Positions 1 through 9,102 of a stretch of DNA of 64,000 nucleotides are shown in pieces; position 1 is the first letter of the stretch; each line of letters opens with the position of its first letter. A program made the position numbers and the translations under genes. The notes beneath the pieces are model-generated. The model was given only the letters and a program-made list of their open reading frames with translations, did no database searches and had not been told where the DNA came from. Source of the stretch: Micromonospora cathayae (lineage in GTDB: Bacteria; Actinomycetota; Actinomycetes; Mycobacteriales; Micromonosporaceae); the NCBI RefSeq assembly GCF_028993575.1, contig NZ_CP118615.1:6787001-6851000 (forward strand), given 5' to 3'.

Positions 1-2574
1 CAGGTCGGGGTGCCGTCGCTGACCACCACCGACTACATCAACACCATCCCGCCGGAGCGCGAGCCGTGGTTCCCCGGTGACGAGCACATCGAACGGCGGA
101 TCCGGGCGTACATCCGGTGGAACGCGGCGATGCTGGTGCACCGGGCGCAGCGCCCGGAGATCGGCGTGGGTGGGCACATCTCCACGTTCGCCAGTTCGGC
201 GTCCCTGTACGAGGTGGGCTTCAACCACTTCTTCCGGGGCAAGGACCACCCCGGCGGCGGCGACCACATCTTCTACCAGGGGCACGCCTCCCCCGGCATG
301 TACGCGCGCGCGTACCTGGAGGGTCGGCTCAGCGAGGACCAGCTCGACGGGTTCCGGCAGGAGCTGTCGCACCCGGGCGGCGGGCTGCCGTCGTACCCGC
401 ACCCGCGGCTGATGCCGGACTTCTGGGAGTTCCCGACGGTCTCCATGGGTCTCGGCCCGCTGAACGCGATCTACCAGGCCCGGTTCAACCGGTACCTGCA
501 GCACCGGGGCATCAAGGACACCAGCCAGCAGCACGTCTGGGCGTTCCTCGGTGACGGTGAGATGGACGAGGTCGAGTCGCTCGGCGCGATCGGGGTGGCC
601 GCCCGCGAGGAGCTGGACAACCTCACCTTCGTGATCAACTGCAACCTCCAGCGGCTCGACGGTCCGGTGCGCGGCAACGGCAAGATCATGCAGGAGCTGG
701 AGGCGTTCTTCCGGGGGGCCGGCTGGAACGTGATCAAGGTGGTCTGGGGCCGGGAGTGGGACCCGCTGCTCGCCGCCGACACCGACGGCGCGCTGGTCAA
801 CCTGATGAACACCACCCCGGACGGCGACTACCAGACCTACAAGGCGGAGTCCGGGGCGTACGTCCGGGAGCACTTCTTCGGCCGGGACGCGCGGACCCGC
901 AAGATGGTCGAGCACCTCTCCGACGACGAGATCTGGAACCTCAAGCGGGGCGGCCACGACTACCGCAAGCTCTACGCGGCGTACAAGGCGGCGATGGAGC
1001 ACACCGGCCAGCCGACGGTGATCCTGGCGAAGACGATCAAGGGCTGGACGCTCGGGTCGCACTTCGAGGGCCGCAACGCCACCCACCAGATGAAGAAGCT
1101 GACGCTGGACGACCTGAAGTCGTTCCGCGACCGGCTCTACCTGGACATCCCGGACAAGCAGCTGGAGGACAACCCGTACCTCCCGCCGTACTTCTCCCCC
1201 GGCGAGAAGTCCGACGAGATTGCGTACCTGCGGGAGCGGCGGCAGCAGCTCGGCGGGTACCTCCCCTCCCGGCGGACCAAGCAGCCGACGCTGGCCATCC
1301 CGGGCAGCGAGCGGTTCTCCGACGTCAAGCGCGGCTCGGGCAAGCAGAAGGTCGCCACCACGATGGCCTTCGTCCGGCTGCTCAAGGACATCATGAAGGA
1401 CAAGGAGTTCGGCAAGCGCTGGGTGCCGATCATCCCGGACGAGGCCCGCACGTTCGGCATGGACTCCCTCTTCCCGACCCAGAAGATCTACTCCCCGCAC
1501 GGGCAGCGGTACACCTCGGTCGACCGGGAGCTGTTCCTGTCGTACAAGGAGGCGACCACCGGGCAGATCCTGCACGAGGGGATCAACGAGGCCGGTTCGG
1601 TGGCCTCGTTCACCGCGGCCGGTTCGGCGTACGCCACGCACGGCGAGCCGATGATCCCGCTGTACATCTTCTACTCGATGTTCGGTTTCCAGCGCACCGG
1701 CGACGGGTTCTGGGCGGCGGCCGACCAGATGACCCGGGGCTTCGTGCTCGGCGCGACCGCCGGCCGGACCACGCTCAACGGTGAGGGCCTCCAGCACGAG
1801 GACGGCCACTCGCACCTGATCGCCGCCACCAACCCGGCGGTGGTCGCGTACGACCCGGCGTTCGCGTTCGAGATCGCGCACATCGTCGAGAACGGCCTGC
1901 ACCGGATGTACGGCGACGCGCAGGAGAACATCTTCTACTACCTGACCGTCTACAACGAGCCGATCCTCCAGCCGGCCGAGCCGGCCGGGGTGGACGTCGA
2001 GGGGCTGCTCCGGGGGATCTACCGCTACTCCCCCGCGCCGTCGGTCAACTCGCCCGGCGACGCGCCGAAGGCGCAGATCCTGGCCTCCGGCACCGGCATG
2101 CAGTGGGCGCTGAAGGCGCAGCAGCTGCTCGCCCAGGACTGGGGGGTGGCCGCCGACGTCTGGTCGGTGACCTCCTGGACGGAGCTGCGCCGGGACGCGG
2201 TGCAGTGCGAGGAGCACAACCTGCTCAACCCGGGTGGCGAGCAGCGGGTGCCGTACATCCAGCAGAAGCTGGCCGACGCCGACGGGCCGAAGGTCGCGGT
2301 CAGCGACTGGATGCGCGCGGTACCGGACCTGATCTCCCGCTGGGTACCGGGCGACTACACCTCGCTCGGTACGGACGGTTTCGGCCTGTCGGACACCCGG
2401 CACGCGCTGCGCCGGCACTTCCACGTCGACGCCGAGTCGGTGGCGGTGGCGACGCTGCGGCAGCTCGCGCTGCGCGGGGTGGTGCCGGCCGAGGTGCCGG
2501 CCGAGGCGGCCCGCAAGTACGCCATCGAGGACGTCAACGCCGCCCCGGTCGGGGAGACCGGCGGCGACTCCTAG
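1..2574 (+). CDS. aceE: Pyruvate dehydrogenase E1 component (homodimeric type), 5' end outside the window
   Basis: Thiamine-diphosphate enzyme that decarboxylates pyruvate and feeds acetyl groups to the E2 subunit of the pyruvate dehydrogenase complex in the cytosol. The reading frame is open from base 1; the GTG at base 10 lies inside the family's conserved 'QVGVP...[19 protein letters not shown]' region, so roughly 60 N-terminal residues are missing and the real start is upstream. The ThDP motif is clear: GDGEMDE followed about 30 residues later by [10 protein letters not shown]. About 857 residues are visible against a usual length of about 910. It ends at a TAG and is followed at once by two strong hairpins. 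It is a housekeeping gene unrelated to the lasso cluster it converges with. Confidence 0.97.
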   Translation, partial: QVGVPSLTTTDYINTIPPEREPWFPGDEHIERRIRAYIRWNAAMLVHRAQRPEIGVGGHISTFASSASLYEVGFNHFFRGKDHPGGGDHIFYQGHASPGMYARAYLEGRLSEDQLDGFRQELSHPGGGLPSYPHPRLMPDFWEFPTVSMGLGPLNAIYQARFNRYLQHRGIKDTSQQHVWAFLGDGEMDEVESLGAIGVAAREELDNLTFVINCNLQRLDGPVRGNGKIMQELEAFFRGAGWNVIKVVWGREWDPLLAADTDGALVNLMNTTPDGDYQTYKAESGAYVREHFFGRDARTRKMVEHLSDDEIWNLKRGGHDYRKLYAAYKAAMEHTGQPTVILAKTIKGWTLGSHFEGRNATHQMKKLTLDDLKSFRDRLYLDIPDKQLEDNPYLPPYFSPGEKSDEIAYLRERRQQLGGYLPSRRTKQPTLAIPGSERFSDVKRGSGKQKVATTMAFVRLLKDIMKDKEFGKRWVPIIPDEARTFGMDSLFPTQKIYSPHGQRYTSVDRELFLSYKEATTGQILHEGINEAGSVASFTAAGSAYATHGEPMIPLYIFYSMFGFQRTGDGFWAAADQMTRGFVLGATAGRTTLNGEGLQHEDGHSHLIAATNPAVVAYDPAFAFEIAHIVENGLHRMYGDAQENIFYYLTVYNEPILQPAEPAGVDVEGLLRGIYRYSPAPSVNSPGDAPKAQILASGTGMQWALKAQQLLAQDWGVAADVWSVTSWTELRRDAVQCEEHNLLNPGGEQRVPYIQQKLADADGPKVAVSDWMRAVPDLISRWVPGDYTSLGTDGFGLSDTRHALRRHFHVDAESVAVATLRQLALRGVVPAEVPAEAARKYAIEDVNAAPVGETGGDS

Positions 2575-2590
2575 TCCCGACGGTACGTCC

Positions 2591-2627
2591 GAGGGGTCGG
2601 CGGGGGGAACGTCCCCGCCGGCCCCTC
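2591..2627 (+). terminator. Hairpin after aceE
   Basis: 15-base arms at 2591-2605 and 2613-2627 pair with one G-T pair around a 7-base loop, 16 bases after the aceE stop. There is no T-run, as is common for GC-rich actinobacteria. It probably ends aceE transcription. Confidence 0.65.
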
Positions 2628-2666
2628 GCCGTCGGCGGGCCCGGCGGCCCGTGGCCCGCCGACGGC
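2628..2666. terminator. Second hairpin between aceE and the lasso cluster
   Basis: Perfect 14-base inverted repeat (2628-2641 with 2653-2666) around an 11-base loop. It lies between two converging transcription units, so it may act in both directions: for aceE read-through and for the lasso operon ending at 2719. Confidence 0.6.
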
Positions 2667-2718
2667 GTCGCACCCGCCGTCGCCGGCCGCACGGTGGACC
2701 GACGTTCCCGGCCGGCGC

Positions 2719-3171
2719 TCAGGTGCCGGGCCGGACGCGGTCCGGTGGTGGCCCGGGGGCGACGGTGAGCATGGTGGCGACCACGTCCGGGGAGACGACC
2801 TCGCCGACCGCCCGCCCCTGCGCCTCGCACCAGGCGTGTGCCCGGAACGGCGACTCGTGCTGGACGCCGAGGCACCAGGTGGGCATGGTCCCGTGCAGTC
2901 GGCAGGAGACCACCAGCGCCAGGGAACGCCGGAGGCAGGCGTCGGAGCGACCGACCGCGATGTTCGCGGCCAGCAGGCGGCGGTGCAGCTCGGTGGCGCG
3001 GGCGTGGTCGACCGGGCGGGCTCCCCGGGCCAGGGTGCGCAGCACCGGCAGGAGCCGGACCGGGCGCAGCCGGGCGAGCAGCTTCCCGACGAGCAGGCTC
3101 AGCAGGGCGGTGCACCGCTGGCCGACGCTGATCGCCACGTCGCTGCGGGAACGCGCGTCAACCCTGTCCAT
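2719..3171 (-). CDS. Lasso peptide biosynthesis B2 protein (leader peptidase)
   Basis: 150-residue transglutaminase-like cysteine protease of the lasso-peptide B2 family, which cuts the leader off the precursor. The catalytic Cys sits in 'SDACLRRSLAL' (about residue 79) and the His in 'FRAHAWCE' (about residue 113), the usual Cys-His arrangement with the DxCLxRS signature. The chosen ATG overlaps the last 14 bases of the B1 gene, which suggests coupled translation. It is the last gene of the four-gene lasso operon. Split B1/B2 proteins are the normal actinobacterial arrangement. Confidence 0.9.
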   Translation of the reverse strand: MDRVDARSRSDVAISVGQRCTALLSLLVGKLLARLRPVRLLPVLRTLARGARPVDHARATELHRRLLAANIAVGRSDACLRRSLALVVSCRLHGTMPTWCLGVQHESPFRAHAWCEAQGRAVGEVVSPDVVATMLTVAPGPPPDRVRPGT

Positions 3172-3418
3172 CGACGAGCAGGCCCTTCCGCTCCAGATCC
3201 CGCACGAACGCCTCGATGTCCCGCGCCGCGTCCGCCGGCGACAGCCCGTACCTGCGGGCGAGCCCGTCGGCGATGCCGGTCCGGTCCAGCCCGCTGCGGG
3301 CCAGGTCCAGGATGGCCGCGCCGGTCCGGTTGAACCGCCAGAACCGGCCCGTGCCCGGGTCCAGCAGGGTCTCGCCGCTTCCGGTCTTGGCGCCGATCAG
3401 GCCGGCTTTGAGTCGCAT
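3158..3418 (-). CDS. Lasso peptide biosynthesis B1 protein (PqqD-like leader-binding protein)
   Basis: 86-residue PqqD-fold protein (RiPP recognition element). In lasso systems B1 binds the YxxP part of the leader and delivers the precursor to B2 and C. Visible family features are 'TGRFWRFNRTGAAIL' and the C-terminal amphipathic 'DAARDIEAFVRDLERKGLL'. The ATG at 3418 is preceded by GGAG 5 bases upstream and lies 22 bases inside the end of the cyclase gene; its own end overlaps B2 by 14 bases. Both overlaps argue for one translationally coupled operon. Confidence 0.9.
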   Translation of the reverse strand: MRLKAGLIGAKTGSGETLLDPGTGRFWRFNRTGAAILDLARSGLDRTGIADGLARRYGLSPADAARDIEAFVRDLERKGLLVDGQG

Positions 3419-5274
3419 GGCAGCTCCGTCGGTCGCAGGAACGGGGTGGTGGGTCGGTCGTCGGACCGCAGGCGTCGCAGCCACACCTCGACGCTGACGG
3501 TGGCCGGCAGGTGGAGGGCGAGGGCACCGCGTACCGTCTGATGCTCGAACTGGGCCCGGAGGGCGCCCTCGTCGACCAGGCCGAGGCCGTGCAGGGCCGA
3601 TCCGTGCAGCAGGTCGAGCAGCGCGGCCCGGTGCCGGCGGGCGGTGCCGACCCGGACGTCGCCGGGCACCACGGTCTTGGTCCTGCGGTCGAGGACGTGG
3701 TCCGGGACGATCCCGCGCATCGTCCGGCGTAGCAGCGCCTTGAACGTCCACGGGTCGAACCGCTGTGCGGGCCGGACGGCGAGCGCGGCGGCGAAGACCC
3801 GGTCGTCGGTGAACGGCGCGGCGACCCGCACCCCGGCCGCCTCGGTGACCTGGTCCATGTGCCGGATGATCCCCGTGGTCAGGTGGATGGCGTGCCGCTC
3901 GACGTGCCGGGAGCGGCTCGCCGACAGCGGTGCACAGGTGCCGGCCGCCTGCTCCAGCGCCCGTACGGCGGTCTCCCGGGTGGCCCCGCCGGCCCAGGGC
4001 GGCAACGTCGGCTGGACGCCCCAGCCGAAGTCCGGACGACCGTGGTCGTGGTCGTGGTGGTCGAGACGGCGTGCGGTGTCGGCGAGCCACGCGCCGTACG
4101 GGCGGTCGTCGCGCAGGGCGGTGGCGATGTCGGTGAGCGACCACCGTGCGGTGTGTCGCAGGGCGCGGAGGTGACCGACGGCCCGCAGCGGGTCGGTGCG
4201 GATCAGGTCGTGGCAGTAGCTGTGACCGGGGCGGGTGAGGTTGTCGCCTCCGTCACCGCACAGGTGCACGGCCGGACCCGGGTGTCCGAGCGCGGCGACG
4301 GTGTCGTGCAGCCGGCGGTGGGAGAGGAAGACCTGAGCGGGTTCCTCGGCCCAGGGCCGGCCGTCGGTCAGGTGCGCGTACTCGTCGGAGAGGTCCCGGA
4401 CGTGCTGCCACACGCTGGTGACCTGGGGCAGGTCGGCCGAGGCGGCCCTGGCCAGGACGTGGTCGTCGCTGCGCTCGTCGTCGTGGACGGTGTAGGTGGT
4501 GAATCGGCGTCCCGACCCGGCGGCGAGGAAGCAGAGCGAGGTCGAGTCGACGCCGCCGGAGAGGTCGGCGGAGAGGGCCCGGCTCGAACCGGTCCGCACG
4601 CCGACGGCCCGGCGCAGCTCCGTCAGGAGTTCGACGGCGCCGTCGTCGAGGTTCCGGGTCGCCGGAGGTGGCTCCCACCAGACCCGCTCGACCGGGTGGG
4701 CCGGGTCGTGGTGCCGTACCGTGACGGCGCTGCCCGGCGGGACCGGCTCGACGTACCGCCAGACCCCACGCCGGTCGACCGGGTACGGGGCGTTCATCAG
4801 CAGCCGCAGCGCCACGCCCTCCTCGTCGATCCGGTGGTCGTGCAGCGCCGCGAGCACGTCGGCCCGGCTGGACAGGAAGGTCCGCCCGCCGCTGCGGGTA
4901 CGGTGCACGCGGCGGGAGCCGGTCGCGGTCCCGGCCACCGTCACCCCGTCGGGGTCCCGGACGACGACGTGGAAGCTGCCCGCGCCGATGTCGTCCCGCA
5001 GTCGGGCGAGGTCCGGCCGGGCGGCGTACCGGGACACCGCCGTGTGCACCGCGTCGCGGCCGACGGCGAACTCACCGACGACGGCCACCCGGACGTCCCC
5101 GCACCGGACGTCGAGGAGATCGTCGTTGGTGAACCGGCCGACGATCCACGCCCGGCCGGACGGGTGGTCGAGCCGGGTGAGGGCGGCGGTCCGGATCGGG
5201 TGCAGCCGGGCCGTCACCGCGTCGTCGTCGGTGAGGACCACGAAGAACGACCGGTTCGTATCCTGTTCACGCAC
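3397..5274 (-). CDS. Lasso peptide cyclase (asparagine synthase-like C protein)
   Basis: 625-residue homologue of asparagine synthetase B. In lasso clusters this enzyme adenylates the side-chain carboxylate of Asp/Glu in the core and closes the macrolactam onto the N-terminal amine. The ATP-binding PP-loop 'SADLSGGVDSTSL' is at about residue 241, with 'HLCGDGGDN' further on. The N-terminal amidotransferase-like domain is kept but lacks the Cys2 nucleophile of true Asn synthetases (it begins with Arg-Glu-Gln), as expected for lasso cyclases. The GTG at 5274 has GGGAG 7 bases upstream. It starts 86 bases after the precursor stop and overlaps B1. An ordinary Asn synthetase is ruled out by context and by the missing Cys2. 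Confidence 0.92.
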   Translation of the reverse strand: MREQDTNRSFFVVLTDDDAVTARLHPIRTAALTRLDHPSGRAWIVGRFTNDDLLDVRCGDVRVAVVGEFAVGRDAVHTAVSRYAARPDLARLRDDIGAGSFHVVVRDPDGVTVAGTATGSRRVHRTRSGGRTFLSSRADVLAALHDHRIDEEGVALRLLMNAPYPVDRRGVWRYVEPVPPGSAVTVRHHDPAHPVERVWWEPPPATRNLDDGAVELLTELRRAVGVRTGSSRALSADLSGGVDSTSLCFLAAGSGRRFTTYTVHDDERSDDHVLARAASADLPQVTSVWQHVRDLSDEYAHLTDGRPWAEEPAQVFLSHRRLHDTVAALGHPGPAVHLCGDGGDNLTRPGHSYCHDLIRTDPLRAVGHLRALRHTARWSLTDIATALRDDRPYGAWLADTARRLDHHDHDHGRPDFGWGVQPTLPPWAGGATRETAVRALEQAAGTCAPLSASRSRHVERHAIHLTTGIIRHMDQVTEAAGVRVAAPFTDDRVFAAALAVRPAQRFDPWTFKALLRRTMRGIVPDHVLDRRTKTVVPGDVRVGTARRHRAALLDLLHGSALHGLGLVDEGALRAQFEHQTVRGALALHLPATVSVEVWLRRLRSDDRPTTPFLRPTELPCDSKPA

Positions 5275-5360
5275 GTCACCACTCCCACGGGCGGGTTCGG
5301 GTGGTGCCCGCCGACCGGCAGGGACGCCGGAGGGCGGGCACCATGGTCACGTCGGCACGG

Positions 5361-5501
5361 TCAGAACGGCTTCCAGTCCCAGCGGTACGGGGAGCTGAGG
5401 TTGTCGCCGGCACCGTAGACGCCCCAGCCCTCGGTGTCCTCGGTGAAGGTGCCGACGAGTTCGCAGGTGGGCTTCTCGTACTGTTCCTCGACTTCTTCCA
5501 C
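5361..5501 (-). CDS. Lasso peptide precursor (24-residue leader, predicted 22-residue core)
   Basis: 46 residues from a GTG at 5501 that has GAGGAA 5 bases upstream. The leader has the YExP...LVGxFxExT pattern recognised by B1/B2: Tyr8, Pro11, Leu15, Gly17, and Thr23 in the penultimate leader position. Cutting after Glu24 leaves a core that begins Gly-Trp-Gly, has Asp at position 9 and ends RWDWKPF. This predicts a nine-residue Gly1-Asp9 ring and a 13-residue tail rich in Tyr/Trp/Phe, any of which could act as plugs. The core has no Cys, so a class II (disulfide-free) lasso is expected. I do not recognise the core as a named peptide. A longer frame from a TTG at 5573 exists but lacks a ribosome site. 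Confidence 0.88.
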   Translation of the reverse strand: MEEVEEQYEKPTCELVGTFTEDTEGWGVYGAGDNLSSPYRWDWKPF

Positions 5502-5556
5502 GGCGGTTCCTCGCTTTCCGGAGGTCGGCCGCGCCCCGGTGACGCGGCTGTGACCG

Positions 5557-5586
5557 ACGGTAGCTTGATCCAACTTGATCGATCAA
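5557..5586 (-). promoter_or_regulatory. Predicted promoter of the lasso operon
   Basis: On the minus strand TTGATC (5581-5586), an 18-base spacer and TACCGT (5557-5562). This would start RNA near 5550 and give a leader of about 50 bases before the precursor GTG. A perfect 12-base palindrome TTGATCGATCAA (5575-5586) covers the -35 box and could be an operator. Confidence 0.4.
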
Positions 5587-5594
5587 AGTCCGTG

Positions 5595-5627
5595 CTCGAG
5601 AACCACTCGAGAACCACTCGAGAAGCC
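5595..5627 (-). promoter_or_regulatory. Three 11-bp direct repeats upstream of the lasso promoter (SARP-box-like)
   Basis: CTCGAG occurs at 5595-5600, 5606-5611 and 5617-5622, exactly 11 bases apart. On the minus strand this reads TCGAGTG-GTTC twice, then TCGAGCA: heptamers of the TCGAG(C/G/T)(C/G) kind with 4-base gaps, as bound by Streptomyces antibiotic regulatory proteins. They sit just upstream of the predicted -35. No SARP gene is visible in the window. Confidence 0.45.
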
Positions 5628-5662
5628 GCCTCGACCTGGGGCGCAGGCGCGGAGAAAGAAGT

Positions 5663-5687
5663 CGGCCCGCGCGGCGGGCGCGGGCCG
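5663..5687. terminator. Hairpin between the SRPBCC gene and the lasso promoter
   Basis: Perfect 10-base arms (5663-5672, 5678-5687) with a 5-base loop. With the next hairpin it would insulate the lasso promoter from transcription of the SRPBCC gene. The rest of 5502-5803 holds only the lasso control region and no gene. Confidence 0.45.
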
Positions 5688-5738
5688 GACGGGCACAGAG
5701 GTTCACCGGATGTTCACCGGGGGGCGGTGGCCGGACGC

Positions 5739-5777
5739 CGGTGGCCCGGGGTCCCTGGCGGGAACTCCGGGCCACCG
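5739..5777 (-). terminator. Terminator after the SRPBCC gene
   Basis: Perfect 11-base arms (5739-5749, 5767-5777) with a 17-base loop, starting 26 bases after the stop codon of the SRPBCC gene on the minus strand. Confidence 0.5.
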
Positions 5778-5803
5778 CGGGTGACGCCTGGACCGCGCGC
5801 GGC

Positions 5804-6256
5804 TCAGCCGACGGCGGCCAGGTCGGTCAGCCGGGCGAGCGAGTCCTCCAGGTCGGCGCCGACCCGCCGCAGGCCCAGCCGGAGCAGGGCCGCCTTGACC
5901 GGCCCGGCCGGCCAGCGTACGACGATGAGCCGCACGATGGTGCCGCCGGTCTCGTCGTCCTCGTTCGGGGTGAGCTGGACGTAGATCTCGGTGCGCGCCT
6001 CGGCCCGGGCACCGGCCCCCCTGGCCCGTTCCCGCCAGCCGATCAGGTGGGGTTCCTGGTAGGCGATCACCTCGGCCTCGTGCGCCGCGCCCCGCCCGGC
6101 CTGGACCCGTTGCCGGCGGCCGTAGCCTTCCCCGGAGAGCACTTCGGCCGCGCGTACGCCGGCCAGCCAGGCCGGCAACTGCTCGGCCCGCTGCACCACG
6201 TCCCAGACCACTTCCACCGGCGCCGCCACGTGCGCGCTGCGTTCCACGAGGATCAT
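5804..6256 (-). CDS. SRPBCC family protein (polyketide cyclase/START-like fold)
   Basis: 150 residues with the usual SRPBCC opening 'MILVERSAHVAAPVEVVWDVV' (a beta strand, then 'AP...VW' at the pocket entrance), 'RAEQLPAWLAGV' and a C-terminal amphipathic helix. Such proteins bind small hydrophobic ligands or act as cyclases; the ligand here cannot be told. The ATG at 6256 is preceded by GGGGGAAAG about 6 bases upstream; a longer frame to 6427 lacks a ribosome site and family similarity. It is a single gene, divergent from the beta-glucosidase operon and separated from the lasso cluster by two hairpins, so it is probably not a lasso gene. Confidence 0.8.
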   Translation of the reverse strand: MILVERSAHVAAPVEVVWDVVQRAEQLPAWLAGVRAAEVLSGEGYGRRQRVQAGRGAAHEAEVIAYQEPHLIGWRERARGAGARAEARTEIYVQLTPNEDDETGGTIVRLIVVRWPAGPVKAALLRLGLRRVGADLEDSLARLTDLAAVG

Positions 6257-6450
6257 TTCTGTCTTTCCCCCACTGAGGACATCCCACGATATTCGGCACT
6301 CTATGCGCCAAATCGGACTTAAAGGGACGCATTCGGAAAAGACACGCCGACAACCCTTGCCAGATTCCCGCCGCCCACCTATGGCGCATCCCCCGACGCG
6401 GGGCCTAGAGTCCCGAACACCTTTCACGTTCGCCCTGGGGGAGAGAGCGC

Positions 6451-7779
6451 ATGACCACGCCGATGCCCGCGTTCCCGGCCGGATTCCGCTGGGGAGTGTC
6501 CACCTCGGCCTACCAGATCGAGGGGGCCGCCGACGCCGACGGGCGGGGCCGGTCGGTCTGGGACACCTTCGCCCACCAGCCGGGCCGGATCGCCGACGGC
6601 AGCACCGGCGACGTCGCCTGCGACCACTACCACCGGTACGCCGAGGACGTCGCGCTGATGGCCGACCTCGGCGTCTCGGCGTACCGGTTCTCGGTCGCCT
6701 GGCCCCGGGTGCAGCCGGCCGGGTCCGGTCCGGCCGAGCCGCGCGGCCTGGACTTCTACGACCGGCTGACCGACGCGCTGCTGGCCCGGGACATCGACCC
6801 GGTCGCCACCCTGTTCCACTGGGACCTGCCGCAGCCGCTGGAGGACGCCGGCGGCTGGCTGGCCCGGGACACCGCGCACCGGTTCGCCGAGTACGCCGAC
6901 CTGGTCGCCGCCCGGCTCGGCGACCGGGTGAAACTGTGGATCACGCTGAACGAGCCGTTCGTGCACATGAGCTTCGGGTACGGCATCGGCAGCCACGCCC
7001 CCGGGCGGCAGCTCCTCTTCGACGCCGTGCCGGTCGCCCACCACCAGTTGCTCGGACACGGGCTGGCCGTCGCCGCGCTGCGCGCCCGGAGCGGCAGCCC
7101 GGTCGCCATCGCCAACAACTACTCCCCGGTCCGGCTGTACGGCGACACCGACGCCGACCGGGCCGCCGGGGCGGCGTACGAGGCGCTGCACAACCGGCTC
7201 TTCACCGACCCGCTGCTCGGCCTCGGCTACCCGGCCGGCCTGGAACCCGGGCCGGACGTGCTGCGCGACGGGGACCTGGCGACCATCGCCGCGCCGCTCG
7301 ACGTGCTCGGCGTCAACTACTACAACCCGAGCGGCATCCGGGCCCCCGAGGAGGGCTCCCCGCTGCCGTTCGAGCTGGTCGAGCTGGACGGCTACCCGCG
7401 TACCGCGTTCGACTGGCCGGTGGTCCCGGACGGGCTGCGCGAACTGCTGGTCGGCCTGCGCGACCGGTACGGCGACGCGCTGCCCCCGATCGAGGTCACC
7501 GAGGGCGGCTGCGCGTACGACGACACCCCGGACGCCGACGGCCGGGTCGCCGACCCGGAGCGGATCGCCTACCTGGACGGACACCTGCGGGCGGTGCGGG
7601 CCGCGATCGACGAGGGCGTGGACGTGCGCGGCTACTTCGTCTGGTCGCTGCTGGACAACTGGGAGTGGGCGGAGGGCTTCACCAAACGGTTCGGCCTGGT
7701 GCACGTGGACTTCCCCACCGGCACGCGGACCCCGAAGTCGTCGTACCACTGGTACCGGGACCTGATCGACCGGCGATGA
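6451..7779 (+). CDS. GH1 family beta-glucosidase
   Basis: 442 residues, full length for glycoside hydrolase family 1, cytosolic (no signal peptide). It hydrolyses beta-linked glucosides such as cellobiose. The acid/base Glu168 is in 'TLNEP', the nucleophile Glu351 in 'VTEGG' (the family usually has TENG), and the N-terminal 'GFRWGVSTSAYQIEGA' is the GH1 signature. The ATG is preceded by GGGGGAGAGAG. The next gene starts inside its stop codon. A TTGCCA (6357-6362), 17-base spacer and TATGGC (6380-6385) upstream is a weak promoter candidate. No LacI-type regulator is next to it. Confidence 0.95.
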   Translation: MTTPMPAFPAGFRWGVSTSAYQIEGAADADGRGRSVWDTFAHQPGRIADGSTGDVACDHYHRYAEDVALMADLGVSAYRFSVAWPRVQPAGSGPAEPRGLDFYDRLTDALLARDIDPVATLFHWDLPQPLEDAGGWLARDTAHRFAEYADLVAARLGDRVKLWITLNEPFVHMSFGYGIGSHAPGRQLLFDAVPVAHHQLLGHGLAVAALRARSGSPVAIANNYSPVRLYGDTDADRAAGAAYEALHNRLFTDPLLGLGYPAGLEPGPDVLRDGDLATIAAPLDVLGVNYYNPSGIRAPEEGSPLPFELVELDGYPRTAFDWPVVPDGLRELLVGLRDRYGDALPPIEVTEGGCAYDDTPDADGRVADPERIAYLDGHLRAVRAAIDEGVDVRGYFVWSLLDNWEWAEGFTKRFGLVHVDFPTGTRTPKSSYHWYRDLIDRR

Positions 7780-9053
7780 CCACCGTCGACCCCACCCCCG
7801 GCTCGCTGCCGGCCGCGCTCGCCGAGCCGACCGTACCGGTGCGGCGCGGCTGGATCGCCCTGCTCGTGGCGGCCAACCTCGGCGTGTGGATGGCCTTCTT
7901 CACCCCCATCCAGGTGCTGCTGCCGCAGCAGATCGAGCTGATCGACCCGGACCGCAAGGAGACCATGCTGGCCGTGGTGACCGGGGTCGGGGCGCTCGCC
8001 GCCGTCCTGGCGAACCCGCTGGTGGGGGCGCTGTCGGACCGTACCGTGCTGCGGGTCGGCGGCCGGGAACTCGGTCGCCGGCACCTGTGGACGGCCGGTG
8101 GCGCGCTGCTCGGCGCGGCGGCCCTGGCGCTGCTGGCCGGGCAGCGCAGCGTCCTCGGCGTGACGGTCGGCTGGGTGGCCGCGCAGGTCTGCTTCAACGC
8201 GATGCTGGCCAGCCTGACCGCGGCGGTGCCGGACCGGGTGCCGGTGGCCCAGCGCGGCGCGGTCTCCGGCTGGGTCGGTATCCCGCAGGCGCTCGGGCTG
8301 GTGCTGGGGGTGGTGCTGGTGACCGCCGTGGTCACCGGGAACGCCGCCGGCTACCTGGCGGTCGCCGCCGTGGTGCTGCTGTCGGCGCTGCCGTTCGCGC
8401 TGCTCACCCCGGACGACCCGCTGCCCCGGACACACCGGCCGGCACTGCGGTTGCGCGCCCTGCTGGCCGGGCTGTGGATCGACCCGCGCCGGTACCCGGA
8501 CTTCGGCTGGGCCTGGATCACCCGGTTCCTGGTGCAGCTCGGCAACGCGCTGGGCACCCTGTACCTGCTGTACTTCCTCACCGACGAGGTACGCCACCCC
8601 GACCCGGAGGGCGGGCTGCTGGTGCTGATCGGGCTCTACACGCTGGGGCTGACGGTGACCACCGTGCTGGCCGGCTGGCTCTCCGACCGGACCGGCCGGC
8701 GGAAGGTGTTCGTGGTGGCGTCCGGGGTGGTGATGGCGGTGGCGGCGGTGCTGCTCGCGGTCGCCCCGGTCTGGTCCACCGCGGTCGGCGCGGCGCTGCT
8801 GCTGGGCGCGGGCTACGGCGTCTACCTGTCGGTGGACGCCGCGCTGATCACCCAGGTGCTGCCGGCCGCCGCCGACCGGGCCCGGGACCTCGGGGTGATC
8901 AACATTGCGAACTCGGCCCCGCAGGTGCTCGGGCCGGCGCTCTCCGCGCCGATCGTGGTCCACCTGGGCGGCTACCCGGCGCTGTATCTGGTGACCGCCG
9001 TGGTGACCCTGCTCGGCGGCGTCCTGGTGTGGAAGATCCGCGCCGTGCGCTGA
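7776..9053 (+). CDS. MFS transporter coupled to the beta-glucosidase
   Basis: 425-residue major facilitator superfamily permease with about 12 hydrophobic segments. The MFS loop motif appears as 'GALSDRT' (about residue 84) and in the second half as '[11 protein letters not shown]', each followed by a basic stretch. Its ATG overlaps the beta-glucosidase TGA (ATGA), so the two are translated together. Context suggests import of the glucoside that the GH1 enzyme cuts, or export of a product; direction and substrate are inference only. Confidence 0.85.
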   Translation: MTTVDPTPGSLPAALAEPTVPVRRGWIALLVAANLGVWMAFFTPIQVLLPQQIELIDPDRKETMLAVVTGVGALAAVLANPLVGALSDRTVLRVGGRELGRRHLWTAGGALLGAAALALLAGQRSVLGVTVGWVAAQVCFNAMLASLTAAVPDRVPVAQRGAVSGWVGIPQALGLVLGVVLVTAVVTGNAAGYLAVAAVVLLSALPFALLTPDDPLPRTHRPALRLRALLAGLWIDPRRYPDFGWAWITRFLVQLGNALGTLYLLYFLTDEVRHPDPEGGLLVLIGLYTLGLTVTTVLAGWLSDRTGRRKVFVVASGVVMAVAAVLLAVAPVWSTAVGAALLLGAGYGVYLSVDAALITQVLPAAADRARDLGVINIANSAPQVLGPALSAPIVVHLGGYPALYLVTAVVTLLGGVLVWKIRAVR

Positions 9054-9067
9054 GGGCCGACCCCGTC

Positions 9068-9096
9068 CTGACGGTCGGGCCGACCGGCCGTACCCT
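9068..9096 (+). promoter_or_regulatory. Promoter of gltX giving a leaderless mRNA
   Basis: CTGACG (9068-9073), 17-base spacer, TACCCT (9091-9096), then 6 bases to the GTG at 9103. The transcription start would fall on or next to the start codon, so gltX is probably leaderless. No ribosome site is present. Confidence 0.55.
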
Positions 9097-9102
9097 GGGG
9101 AC

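Noticed and set aside
5361..5573. Longer lasso precursor of 70 residues from TTG 5573
   Set aside because: No ribosome site at the TTG, it would overlap the predicted promoter, and the GTG at 5501 has an ideal ribosome site and gives a normal leader length.
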